Below are positions 1-9,955 of a DNA stretch of 64,000 nucleotides, one piece after another (positions within the stretch are counted from its first letter, which is position 1; every line of letters begins with the position of its first letter). Origin of the DNA: JAGVSZ01 sp963747775 (lineage in GTDB: Bacteria > Pseudomonadota > Gammaproteobacteria > Burkholderiales > SG8-39); the NCBI GenBank assembly GCA_963747775.1, contig CAVVGT010000003.1:62001-126000 (forward strand), read 5' to 3'. Position numbers and translations under genes: made by a program. Below the pieces are notes generated by a model that did no database searches, was not told where the DNA came from, and was given only the letters and a program-made list of their open reading frames with translations.

Positions 1-67
1 AGAGCGACAGCACCACGTTGGACCTACCGGTCCGCTTTGATGGACGCATTTACATAGGAGCCGAACC

Positions 68-235
68 ATGTTCTCTTGGGCTGTGTTGTTTCTGGTAGTG
101 GCGCTGATCGCCGGGGTGCTCGGGCTCACTGGGGTCGCCGGCACGGCGGTCAACATCGCGTGGATCCTGTTCGTCGTCGGACTGATCCTGTTCCTCGTGT
201 TCACGGTGATCGGCCGCCGCGGCCCCGGGATCTAG
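68..235 (+). CDS. DUF1328 (YtjA-type) small membrane protein, copy 1
   Basis: A 55-residue, very hydrophobic protein. The start is the ATG at 68, preceded by a taggag-type ribosome site at about 55-60. It has two predicted membrane segments (about residues 4-24 and 29-48) separated by the Gly/Ala-rich turn TGVAGTA, and it ends in a short basic tail, GRRGPGI. Length, the opening aromatic motif (FSWAV) and the LGLTGVAG turn match the DUF1328/UPF0391 family (E. coli YtjA), whose function is unknown and which is often stress-induced. Two further members lie in this window (8618 and 44032 on the minus strand), so the family is multicopy here. Identification rests on sequence pattern. Confidence 0.85.
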   Translation: MFSWAVLFLVVALIAGVLGLTGVAGTAVNIAWILFVVGLILFLVFTVIGRRGPGI

Positions 236-248
236 AGGACGCGCGGCC

Positions 249-507
249 GTGTTCGTGATCGACGCCGAAGAGCTCGAGCGCATGGTGCGGATGACGTTTC
301 CGCAGAAGCGGCGGTTCTCGGCCGATGGCGAGCTCGGCTTCTCCGCGCGTTCGCGCCTCTTGTGCGCGTATGTGCACGGCGGATGCGATCCGTTCCTGGA
401 GCGCCAGTTCGAAGACTGGCTGGAGGGGGCGGCGCCGTTTGTCGCGCCCTACCAGCTGCTTAACCGCCTGTGCCGCGAGGGCTTGCTGAAGCCCGGCGAC
501 TACGCCG

Positions 508-524
<17 letters not shown>
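249..524 (+). CDS. Hypothetical protein, 91 aa
   Basis: Frame of 91 residues opening with GTG at 249, 13 bases after the DUF1328 gene, so the two could be cotranscribed. It is soluble-looking, with mixed charge, no signal peptide and no membrane segment. Two Cys lie near the middle (in LLCAY and GGCDP) and one near the C-terminus (NRLCREG), and Trp/Phe-rich stretches suggest a small folded domain. No family is recognised. It converges with glgX, ending 16 bases inside the 3' end of that gene on the other strand (508). It could be a real small conserved protein or a chance frame in GC-rich DNA; the low content of Ala/Arg-only runs favours a real gene. Confidence 0.55.
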
Positions 525-2669
<2,145 letters not shown>

Positions 2670-2676
<7 letters not shown>

Positions 2677-3359
2677 TCGAGCGTGGCAACCAGAGGAAGA
2701 TGGTCGGACGCGACGCGCGCGAGGGGACTCGCATGTACCGCGAGCCGCCGCAGGGCGGTGCGCGGCCGCACCCAGAGCCGGTCGAGCGCGAACACGGGCC
2801 GGTGCGCCGGAAACGTCGCCGGTGCTGGCGTGCGGGGGAACTGCACGTGCAGCCAGCGCAGCGGCCGACCCCAGAGGAACCACTCGTTGATATCGCCCAT
2901 GAGGATCGTCGGCACGTCGGGGCCCGCGGCGAGCGCCGTGAGCAGCCGGCGGACCTGCCGCCGCCGCTCGTAGGGCCACAAGCCGAGATGCGTCGCAAGC
3001 ACGCGCAGCGGCGTGGTTCCGGCGTCGAGGACGACGTCGAGCGCGCCGCGCGGCTCGTGCCGCGAGACGCTCAGGTCGAGGCGTTCGACGCTGCGCACCG
3101 GGTAGCGGGTGAGGATCGCATTGCCGTACTCGGCGTCCTTGCGGAGCAGGGTTACGCCGGATATCGCTTCGCCGCCCAGTCGGTCGCGGAACTGATGAAT
3201 CAGCGCGCGACCGGTGCGACCGCTCTGGACTTCCTGCAGCGCGAACACCTCCGCGCCGATCTCGTCGAGCACCCTACCGACGCGCTCGGGGTCGAACACG
3301 CCATCGCGGCCGATCGCCCGGTGGATATTGTAAGTCGCAAGCGTCGCCGCGCCGGCCAC
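2670..3359 (-). CDS. Endonuclease/exonuclease/phosphatase (EEP) family protein
   Basis: EEP-fold metal-dependent hydrolase of about 229 residues. The family signatures are present in order: TYNIHRAIG near the N-terminus, the metal-binding Glu in ALQEVQ, the THLGLWP segment with its catalytic His, GDINEW (general-base Asp and Asn) and the C-terminal SDHLPLVA Asp-His pair. The frame is open up to 3491, but that extension would overlap the DUF2934 gene by 118 bases and is Arg/Thr/Ala-rich. I therefore place the start at the GTG at 3359, just after the DUF2934 stop. The substrate (phospholipid, nucleic acid or sugar phosphate) cannot be told from sequence. It sits between glgC and glgX. Confidence 0.85.
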
Positions 3360-3372
3360 GCTGAGCCGCGGA

Positions 3373-3678
3373 TCAGCGTGGGCCGCCGGTGCCGTTGTCG
3401 CCCGGGTCCTCGCTCTCCGCGGCGAGCCAGTCCTCGAGCTCCTGGCCCGGAGCGAATCCGCGGGCTTCCGCGCGTCGATAGGCGCGCTCACGGATGCGCG
3501 CCTCGCGCGCTTCCAGACTGGAGGCGTTGCGGTCCACGGGATCGTTCGCGGCGGGCTCGAGCTGCGGCGCCGTCTCGGCGTGCAGGGCCGGGTCGTTGAC
3601 GGCCGCGTCGGATTCCGGTTCGCGCGGCTCGCCCAGCCGATCGCCGGCCGCGTCCCGCTTCACTTTCAATCTTGCCAT
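3373..3678 (-). CDS. DUF2934 domain protein
   Basis: A 101-residue charged, soluble protein. Its C-terminal half carries the DUF2934 motif (IRERAYRRAEARG followed by the acidic ELEDWLAAE), a short helical domain of unknown function common in proteobacterial stress and glycogen clusters. The N-terminal half is Ala/Pro/Glu-rich and probably disordered. It lies 26 bases after glgC on the same strand and just before the EEP gene, so it is probably cotranscribed. A GGAG-like ribosome site (cgaaggagc on the minus strand) precedes the ATG at 3678. Confidence 0.85.
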   Translation of the reverse strand: MARLKVKRDAAGDRLGEPREPESDAAVNDPALHAETAPQLEPAANDPVDRNASSLEAREARIRERAYRRAEARGFAPGQELEDWLAAESEDPGDNGTGGPR

Positions 3679-3704
3679 CGGGTGCTCCTTCGAAAGTCAA
3701 CCGG

Positions 3705-4934
3705 TCACTCGTAGAGGTTCGCGTGCGCGGCAACCGGACCCATCGGGACGACGACCACGCCCGCGTCCGTCACGTGATAGCGCGCGCGGTCGGCATCCCG
3801 GTCGAAACCGATGCGCGCGCCCGCCTCGATGCAGTTATAGCGATCGACGATTGTGCGGCGCAGCCGGGCGCCGCGGCCGATCGAGCAGTGGTCCATGATC
3901 ACGCAGTCCTCGAGCACCACGTCCTCCGCGATCACGACCTCGCGCCGGATGATCGAGTTGCGAATCGCTCCACCCTTCACGAAGGCGCCGGTCCCGATGT
4001 GGCTCGACATTATGTGCGCATCGAGGACGTGCGCCGCCGGCCCCTGGTGATTGCTCGACCGGATCGGCCAGCGCGGGTTGAAGAGGTTGAAGCGCGGCTC
4101 GGCGCCGAGCGTATCCATGCTGGCGGCAAAATAACCGTCCACCGTGCCCACGTCGCGCCAGTACGCGCGCCCTTCCTGATGGCGCACGCCGGGCACCCGG
4201 TTCTGGGTGAAGTCGTACGCGTAGACGCGGTGCGATGCGGCGAGCCGCGGCAGCACGTGCCGGCCGAAGTCCTTCTCGCCGCGCTCGCGCGACTCGCCGA
4301 GCGCGCTCACCAGCGTCTCGGTGCTGAAGACGTAATTGCCCATCGAGGCATAGGCGCGCGTCGGATCGCCCGGCATCGCCGGGGGATCGGCCGACTTCTC
4401 GACGAACTGGCGGATGCGCCCGCACGGCTCGCACGTGATCACGCCGAACGCCGAGGCTTCGGCGAGCGGCACCGGCACTGCCGCAACCGTCACGTCGGCC
4501 TGTCGTGCGCGGTGGAAGTCGATCATGTCGCGCACGTCCATGCGGTAGATGTGATCGCCGCCGAACACCACGACCAGCGTGGGCGCATGCACGCGCAGAA
4601 GGTCCAGATTCTGGTAGACCGCGTCGGCGGTGCCCTGGAACCACTCCGGGCCCTCGTGCATCTGCGGCGGGACGACCGTGACGAAGTGGTGCGGCAGGAT
4701 GGGCGCGAGCACCCAGGCATTGCGGATATGCTCGATCAGCGGCTGCGACCGGTACTGCACCAGCATGTAGATCGAGTAGATCTCGGAGTTCACGAGGTTC
4801 GATAGCACGAAGTCGATGATGCGGTAGCGGGCGCCGAACGGCACCGCCGGCTTGGAGCGCACGGCGGTCAGCGGCGCGAGCCGGGTTCCCTCGCCACCGG
4901 CGAGGACCATCGCCAGCACGCGGTGTGCACTCAT
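3705..4934 (-). CDS. glgC: Glucose-1-phosphate adenylyltransferase (ADP-glucose pyrophosphorylase)
   Basis: Makes ADP-glucose from glucose-1-phosphate and ATP, the committed step toward bacterial glycogen and toward GlgM/GlgE-type maltose-1-phosphate. The N-terminal nucleotidyltransferase motif GGEGTRL is at residues 13-19, followed by the KPAVPFG segment, the FGGDHIYRMD metal/substrate loop and a C-terminal left-handed beta-helix region (hexapeptide-like repeats from about residue 290). At 409 residues the length is typical. ATGs lie at 4946 and 4934; the one at 4934 is chosen because a gggag ribosome site lies 5 bases upstream of it, while the other has its Shine-Dalgarno abutting the start. 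First gene of the glgC-DUF2934-EEP-glgX operon. Confidence 0.95.
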   Translation of the reverse strand: MSAHRVLAMVLAGGEGTRLAPLTAVRSKPAVPFGARYRIIDFVLSNLVNSEIYSIYMLVQYRSQPLIEHIRNAWVLAPILPHHFVTVVPPQMHEGPEWFQGTADAVYQNLDLLRVHAPTLVVVFGGDHIYRMDVRDMIDFHRARQADVTVAAVPVPLAEASAFGVITCEPCGRIRQFVEKSADPPAMPGDPTRAYASMGNYVFSTETLVSALGESRERGEKDFGRHVLPRLAASHRVYAYDFTQNRVPGVRHQEGRAYWRDVGTVDGYFAASMDTLGAEPRFNLFNPRWPIRSSNHQGPAAHVLDAHIMSSHIGTGAFVKGGAIRNSIIRREVVIAEDVVLEDCVIMDHCSIGRGARLRRTIVDRYNCIEAGARIGFDRDADRARYHVTDAGVVVVPMGPVAAHANLYE

Positions 4935-5190
4935 CGATGCTCCCATCTCCGGACGAGACCGGGTCGTCCGGCCCACTCGCATACTTCATGCCCGCTTGGA
5001 ACGCACGTGCGAGCGGGGAGTTCTTACACGCTCGTGCCCCGACGGGACACGTTGCTTGCCAGTGTTGACGCGCTTATCGAGCGCGCACCGGCGGCGCGCG
5101 ACGCCTCGACCTGTAAGGGTTGCCGCAGAGTGTAAGCGTTACGCAGTGCTACGCGCGGGCGGGGTCATCCCCGTTTTCGAGCCGGGCCGG

Positions 5191-5598
5191 TTAATTCACG
5201 ATCAGCCGGTTGTCGACCGATTTCACGCCGTCGACCGCGCGCGCGACCTGGGCGGCGAGCGCGATCTGCTCGGCATCGGGGACGGTGCCGCGCAGGATGA
5301 CTTTCCCCTGGAAGGCGTCCACGCTGACGTCGCTGCTCTTGACGTTCTTTTCAGCGAGGAGGGCAGTCTTTACGCGCGCCGCAATGGCGGAGTCGCCCGC
5401 CACCTGAATGGCGGTGTCGGCGGCTTTTTGCGTGCCTTGTTCGACTCTGCGCGCCGCGTTGCGTGCCGCTGTAGCGGTATCCTCGGCCAGCTTCTTCGTA
5501 TCGGAGCGCAAGGCGCTTTGGTCGGTGCGCTCACAGGCGGCGAGCGCAATACTCGCGCCGAGCGCGAGCCCCACGATGAGAGAGATGCGATCGGGCAT
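5191..5598 (-). CDS. BON-domain lipoprotein
   Basis: A 135-residue envelope protein. It has a lipoprotein signal with lipobox LAAC (Cys22), an alanine-rich helical linker (about residues 30-70) and a C-terminal BON domain (about residues 68-135) with the typical VKTALLAEKNV ... GKVILRGTVPD ... VDGVKSVDNRL pattern. BON domains bind phospholipid membranes and occur in OsmY-type periplasmic stress proteins. A second BON protein lies at 32456. It is downstream of the Cys-repeat gene with a strong hairpin between the two, so it may have its own promoter. Confidence 0.88.
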   Translation of the reverse strand: MPDRISLIVGLALGASIALAACERTDQSALRSDTKKLAEDTATAARNAARRVEQGTQKAADTAIQVAGDSAIAARVKTALLAEKNVKSSDVSVDAFQGKVILRGTVPDAEQIALAAQVARAVDGVKSVDNRLIVN

Positions 5599-5618
5599 AC
5601 GATTTTCCGGAAGGAACG

Positions 5619-5647
5619 CCGGACGCCGTGGTTCGCACGGCGTCCGG
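5619..5647 (-). terminator. Strong hairpin between two minus-strand genes
   Basis: Perfect 12-bp stem (ccggacgccgtg / cacggcgtccgg) with a 5-base loop, 8 bases past the stop of the Cys-repeat gene. The minus strand lacks a clear T run after it, so it may be a weak terminator or an mRNA-stabilising hairpin. Confidence 0.55.
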
Positions 5648-5655
5648 TTGCGGCC

Positions 5656-6240
5656 TCAGGACCTGCCGAACTTCGCCCTGACGTCACGCATGCAGGCGTC
5701 CTTCGCGTCGCCGGAGAACTGGTCGCAGCGCTCGCGCGCCACCCGGTAGTCGGCGTCGCGTGAGGCGTCGGCGGCGTCCTTGCGCGCATCTGCACTGCGC
5801 TCCTTCGCGTCGGTCCGCGCCTCGGCGACCCGGCCATCCGCCTTCGCCTCGGCTTTCGCCTTGGTCTCGGCCGCCTTGGCCTCCTTCACGCACACGTCCT
5901 TGGCGTTGCCGGAGAAGTCGTCGCACTTCTCGCGCGCGACCTTGTACTGCGCCTCGGCGCGTACCACGCGGGCTTTCTGCTGCGCTTCCGCAGTGCCCTT
6001 GTTCTTCGCGTCGAGGTCGGCGATCGCGATGTGCTGCTCCGCCTGTGCCTCGGCCTTGCAGATGTCCTCGGCGTTGCCCTTGAGCTTGTCGCACGCCTGC
6101 TTGGCCGATTTGTATTGCGCGTCGATCCGATCCTTCTCGGCCTTGTACGCGTCCTTGCTGAGAGTGTCCGCGGCGTACGCGGCCCCGGCCGAGCCGAGGC
6201 CCAGGGCGACGATCACGGCGGCGATGGGTTTGAGCGTCAT
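5656..6240 (-). CDS. Periplasmic Cys-pair repeat protein
   Basis: A 194-residue secreted protein with a classical signal peptide (hydrophobic core AAVIVALGLGSAG, cleavage near AYAAD). The mature part is highly charged, Ala/Lys/Glu/Asp-rich and almost certainly helical or coiled-coil. Three copies of a Cys-pair unit are spaced along it (CDKLKGNAEDIC, CDDFSGNAKDVC, CDQFSGDAKDAC), each Cys-x10-Cys and preceded by a basic helix; each pair could form one disulfide. Between units 2 and 3 lies a TolA-like stretch of Ala/Lys/Glu heptads. Similar uncharacterised proteins occur in Burkholderiales and no function is established. The start is the ATG at 6240, chosen because the signal peptide begins there. 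Confidence 0.75.
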   Translation of the reverse strand: MTLKPIAAVIVALGLGSAGAAYAADTLSKDAYKAEKDRIDAQYKSAKQACDKLKGNAEDICKAEAQAEQHIAIADLDAKNKGTAEAQQKARVVRAEAQYKVAREKCDDFSGNAKDVCVKEAKAAETKAKAEAKADGRVAEARTDAKERSADARKDAADASRDADYRVARERCDQFSGDAKDACMRDVRAKFGRS

Positions 6241-6251
6241 CGCTGATCTCC

Positions 6252-6479
6252 TTATCCGGTGTACGAGCGATCGTTCACATCGCGGGTGGTCGTTTCCCAG
6301 TCCCGCACCTGGCGCTCGGCCTCGTCGCGCGAGATGCCGTAGGACTCCTGGATCCGTCCCACGAGCTGATCGCGCTTGCCGGCGATGACGTCCAAATGGT
6401 CGTCGGTCAGCTTGCCCCACTTTTCCTTGACCTTGCCCTTCATCTGCTTCCAGTTGCCTTCGATACGGTCCCAGTTCAT
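6252..6479 (-). CDS. CsbD family stress protein
   Basis: A 75-residue soluble protein with the full CsbD signature: MNWDRIEGNWKQ, then KVKEKWGKLTDD and IAGKRDQLVGRIQ. CsbD/YjbJ proteins are small, abundant general-stress proteins of unknown biochemical role, controlled by general stress sigma factors in several phyla. The ATG at 6479 is preceded by a gagca-type ribosome site. It ends 11 bases before the Cys-repeat gene on the same strand, so the two may be cotranscribed. Longer upstream reading is possible but the conserved family N-terminus fixes the start. Confidence 0.92.
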   Translation of the reverse strand: MNWDRIEGNWKQMKGKVKEKWGKLTDDHLDVIAGKRDQLVGRIQESYGISRDEAERQVRDWETTTRDVNDRSYTG

Positions 6480-6640
6480 GTCGGCTTTGCTCCTGCGGTT
6501 GGTTGTGGAATTGGCGACCTGCGCCTTGCGGGTCACGCCCGCTGTTCCCGCAATCGCTGTGCCCGGACGCGTGGCGAGGGTGACCGGGCACGTGGCTTGC
6601 TGCGGCAGAGCGTTTTCCTTGCTCAACATGGAGGAGAGAG

Positions 6641-8548
6641 TTGCCCGAGCCGCGGCACCCGAGCGTCCCCCCGGTCGCCGCGCGCTCGTTCGTGCTGCTC
6701 GCGAGCTTCGCGCTTGCGCTCGCGCTGCTCTATTGGCTGCGGCCGGTGCTCGTGCCGCTTGCGCTCGCAGTTCTTCTGACGTTCATCCTGAGTCCGCTCG
6801 TGACGCTCGTGCAGCGGCGCGCCGTCCCGCGCGTCGTTGCGGTCGTCGCGTCCGTCGGGCTCGCTTTCGCGCTGGTCGCCGGGCTCGGCGCGATGGTGGC
6901 GCGGGAGCTGAACACGCTAGTCGATGCGCTGCCACGGTACGAGCACAACTTGAAGTTCAGGATCGCCGAGCTGAAGGGCGACGATACCGGGCTCGTGACC
7001 AAGATCCGGCGGGCGATGAAGCGGATCAGCCGCCAGATGGAGGAGCCCGCACGGGCGCCCCAGGCCCAGACCCGCCGCCCGGTGGCGCAGAGCGATGCAC
7101 CCGAGCCGGTGCCCCTGCCGGTGCGCACGGTCGCCGAACCGCTGGAAGTCGGCAAGCTCTGGTCGACTTACGGGCCAGTCGTGGAGACCGCGGCGGGCCT
7201 CGCACTCGCGCTGGTCCTCGTGTTCTTCATGCTAATCCGGCGCGAGGATCTGCGCGATCGGGTCATCGCCGTTTTCGGTCGTGGACGGCTGACCGTCACC
7301 ACAAAGGCTCTGGACGAAGCCGGCGAGCGCATCAGTCGCTACCTCTACATGCAGCTCGCGATCAACGGCGGCTTCGGCGTGATCTTCGGAGCGGGGCTGA
7401 TGCTGATCGGCCTGCCGTACGCGCTCACCTGGGGTCTCTTCGCCGCGGTGCTGCGCTACATTCCCTATCTGGGCGCCTGGCTAGCGGCGTTGATGCCGCT
7501 CGGACTCAGCGTGCTGATCTCGGAGAGCTGGACGCCGCCGCTGCTCGTGGCCGGCCTGTTCGTCGCACTTGAGCTCGTGACGAGCATGGTGTTCGAGCCG
7601 TGGCTGTATGGCCGCCGCGTCGGCGTTTCCGCGACGGCGACGCTGGTCATGGTGGGGTTCTGGACCTGGCTGTGGGGGCCGGTCGGCTTGATCCTTGCCA
7701 CGCCGCTGACCGTCTGCCTGGTCCTGCTCGGCAAGTACGTTCCAGCCCTCACCTTCTTCGACACGCTGCTCGGCGACCGGCCGGTGCTCGAGCCCGGTCT
7801 GGCGTACTACCAGCGGCTGCTCGCGCAGGACCGGGATGAGGCGGCGGCGATCGCAGTGCGCCACTTGAAGGGCGGCGCGCTCGCGCAGACATGCGACGCC
7901 GTCCTGGTGCGGGCGCTGGTCAACAGCAGGCGCGATCTAATGAGCGGCCGGATCGACGAGGACGAACAGCGCTTTGTGCTGACCGCGACACGCGAGATCC
8001 TCGACGACCTTGTGCCGCGGGATGCTGAACGGGCCGTGGCGGTCGCAGCGGCCGGGGCCGCATCGCCGGCGCCGCCGCGCCTTGCCCTCCTCGGCTGTCC
8101 GGCGCGGGACGACGTCGATGAGGCCGGCCTGAGGATGCTTGCGGCGCTGCTGCGGGCTGAGCGCTGCGACCTGACCGTGGCAAGCCACGCGTTGTTGACG
8201 TCGGAAGTGCTCGAGCTGGTCGATGCGCAGGCGGCCCGCATCGTGTGTATCGCGGCGGTGCCGGCGGGCGGCGCGGCGCACGCGCGCCTGCTCTGCAGGC
8301 GGCTGCGCACCCGTTTCCCCGACCTGAAGATCCTCGTCGGCCGGTGGGGCCTGCCCGGAGGCGCCATGGAGGCGGGCGGGGCGCTGTTGGCGGCGGGCGC
8401 GGACGCCGTCGCCACGACGCTCGCCGAGAGCCGTGAGCAGATCGCAGCGCTCGTGCCGATCGTCTCCCATCGTTCGGCGTCTTCGACGCTGGCCATCGCC
8501 CGTGAGGCGGTCGGGGTGGCGCTCCCGGACACTGCGCCCGCCGCGTAG
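6641..8548 (+). CDS. AI-2E/PerM family permease with an extra C-terminal alpha/beta domain
   Basis: A 635-residue inner-membrane protein. Residues about 14-400 form the AI-2E exporter/PerM fold: two N-terminal membrane segments, a soluble insert (about 100-165, Pro/Arg-rich in its middle), then several further segments with the family stretch RYIPYLGAWLAA and the VFEPWLYGRR region. After the last membrane helix (about residue 380) comes a roughly 230-residue soluble tail. Its end looks like a Rossmann-like receiver or B12-binding fold (LALLGCPARDD, then alternating strands and helices with LLCRRLRTRFPDLKILVGRWG), but no cobalamin DxHxxG motif is seen. The start is the TTG at 6641, fixed by ggagga at 6630-6635. 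The transported substrate is unknown. Confidence 0.85.
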   Translation: MPEPRHPSVPPVAARSFVLLASFALALALLYWLRPVLVPLALAVLLTFILSPLVTLVQRRAVPRVVAVVASVGLAFALVAGLGAMVARELNTLVDALPRYEHNLKFRIAELKGDDTGLVTKIRRAMKRISRQMEEPARAPQAQTRRPVAQSDAPEPVPLPVRTVAEPLEVGKLWSTYGPVVETAAGLALALVLVFFMLIRREDLRDRVIAVFGRGRLTVTTKALDEAGERISRYLYMQLAINGGFGVIFGAGLMLIGLPYALTWGLFAAVLRYIPYLGAWLAALMPLGLSVLISESWTPPLLVAGLFVALELVTSMVFEPWLYGRRVGVSATATLVMVGFWTWLWGPVGLILATPLTVCLVLLGKYVPALTFFDTLLGDRPVLEPGLAYYQRLLAQDRDEAAAIAVRHLKGGALAQTCDAVLVRALVNSRRDLMSGRIDEDEQRFVLTATREILDDLVPRDAERAVAVAAAGAASPAPPRLALLGCPARDDVDEAGLRMLAALLRAERCDLTVASHALLTSEVLELVDAQAARIVCIAAVPAGGAAHARLLCRRLRTRFPDLKILVGRWGLPGGAMEAGGALLAAGADAVATTLAESREQIAALVPIVSHRSASSTLAIAREAVGVALPDTAPAA

Positions 8549-8617
8549 ACCGACGTCGGCGGGCACGTCGTTTGCTGAGGCGATGAGGCTTCACCCAACC
8601 GCCGAAAGGAGACTCGC

Positions 8618-8782
8618 ATGTTGTACTGGGCAGCCGTATTCCTCGTGATCGCGCTCGTCGCTGCGCTGCTGGGCTTTACCGGCGTCGCCGGCCTGTCGAT
8701 GAACATGGCGTGGATCCTGTTCATCATCGGCCTGATCGTCGCCGTGGTGTTCTTCGTGATGGGGCGACGGCCCCGGGTATAG
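8618..8782 (+). CDS. DUF1328 (YtjA-type) small membrane protein, copy 2
   Basis: A 54-residue hydrophobic protein starting at the ATG at 8618 behind the ribosome site aaaggaga (8605-8612). It opens with the family hallmark MLYWAAVFL, has the LLGFTGVAG turn, a second membrane segment, and ends GRRPRV. It is closely similar to the copy at 68-235. It has its own intrinsic terminator (8800-8833) and lies between the permease gene and the GT4 gene, so it is probably a monocistronic stress gene. Confidence 0.88.
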   Translation: MLYWAAVFLVIALVAALLGFTGVAGLSMNMAWILFIIGLIVAVVFFVMGRRPRV

Positions 8783-8799
8783 CGGGGGACGCCGGAGCG

Positions 8800-8833
8800 G
8801 GTGCGCGGGCGCAACGGCCCGCGCACCTCTTTT
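8800..8833 (+). terminator. Intrinsic terminator after DUF1328 copy 2
   Basis: Perfect 11-bp GC-rich stem (ggtgcgcgggc, 8800-8810; gcccgcgcacc, 8817-8827) with loop gcaacg, directly followed by tctttt. This is the clearest rho-independent terminator in the window and isolates the small gene from the GT4 gene downstream. Confidence 0.88.
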
Positions 8834-8907
8834 CGGGGGCGAGCGGGCAGGGCGGGCCGACCCCGACGCAATCGGCCCGAGTCGCACGCCCGGACAGGAG
8901 AACTTGC

Positions 8908-9951
8908 TTGCGGATTGCCGTCGTCGCACCGCTCATGGAGAGCGTTCCGCCGAAGCTGTACGGCGGAACGGAGCGTGTCGCTTCGTATCTCACCGAGGAA
9001 CTGGTCCGCCTGGGTCACGACGTCACCCTGTTCGCCTCCGGCGACTCGGTGACGCGCGCCCGCCTGCGCGCAATCGTTCCGCAGGGCCTGCGGCTTGACC
9101 CGGGCTGCCGGGACCCGATGGCCTATCACGTCATGCTGCTGGACGAGGTGCTGCACGCCGCGGACGAGTTCGACGTGATCCATTTCAATCTCGACTACCT
9201 GCAGTTCCCGTCCGTGCACAAGCTCGCGGCCCCGAGCGTGACGACGCTGCACGGCCGCCTGGATGGCACCGAGACGGGGCGCATCCTGCGCCGCTTCTCG
9301 CATGTCCCGCTCGTGTCGATCTCGCATGCGCAGCGCTCGCCGGCGCCCGACGCGAACTGGATCGGAACCATTTACCACGGGCTGCCGAAGAATCTGTACC
9401 CGTTCCGGCCGCAACCGGAGGGCTACCTCGCCTTCCTCGGGCGCATCTCGCCAGAGAAGCGACCCGACCGCGCAATCGTGATTGCGCGCCGGGCAGGGGT
9501 GCCGCTGCGCATCGCGGCGAAGGTCGACAGGGCCGACGCGGCCTATTTCGAGGAGCGCATCCGTCCTCTGCTTGCGGGCCCCGGCGTCGAGTTCATCGGC
9601 GAGATCTCCGAGGGCGAGAAGGGCGAGTTCCTCGGCGGCGCGCTCGGGGTGCTTTTCCCGATCGACTGGCCAGAGCCGTTCGGCCTCGTGATGATCGAGG
9701 CGCTGGCCTGCGGCACGCCGGTGATCGGATACCGCTGCGGTTCGGTGCCGGAGATCGTGACCGAGGGCGTGACCGGGTTCGTCGTCGATGACGAGCCGGC
9801 GGCAGTCGCCGCCGTCCATCGCCTTGCGATCATCGATCGAAGGCGCTGCCGCGAGCGGTTCGAGCGGCACTTCACGGCGCAGCGCATGGCGAGCGAGTAC
9901 GTCGCGGCGTACCGCCGCGTGGCCGAAGTCCGCACCGAAACCGCCGCCTGA
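8908..9951 (+). CDS. Glycosyltransferase family 4 protein
   Basis: A 347-residue GT-B fold transferase. The N-terminal domain starts RIAVVAPLMESVPPKLYGGTE, typical of GT4 enzymes that act on nucleotide-sugar donors. The C-terminal domain has GRISPEKRPD and the donor-binding EPFGLVMIEALACGTPVIG with its E-x7-E pair. The start chosen is the TTG at 8908 with ggag at 8897-8900, giving a protein that begins exactly at the conserved first strand. It is followed after 4 bases by the glycogen-debranching gene, so the two are surely cotranscribed. In this setting a role in alpha-glucan or maltose-1-phosphate synthesis (as for GlgM) is conceivable but is not shown by any motif. Confidence 0.88.
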   Translation: MRIAVVAPLMESVPPKLYGGTERVASYLTEELVRLGHDVTLFASGDSVTRARLRAIVPQGLRLDPGCRDPMAYHVMLLDEVLHAADEFDVIHFNLDYLQFPSVHKLAAPSVTTLHGRLDGTETGRILRRFSHVPLVSISHAQRSPAPDANWIGTIYHGLPKNLYPFRPQPEGYLAFLGRISPEKRPDRAIVIARRAGVPLRIAAKVDRADAAYFEERIRPLLAGPGVEFIGEISEGEKGEFLGGALGVLFPIDWPEPFGLVMIEALACGTPVIGYRCGSVPEIVTEGVTGFVVDDEPAAVAAVHRLAIIDRRRCRERFERHFTAQRMASEYVAAYRRVAEVRTETAA

Positions 9952-9955
9952 GCGC

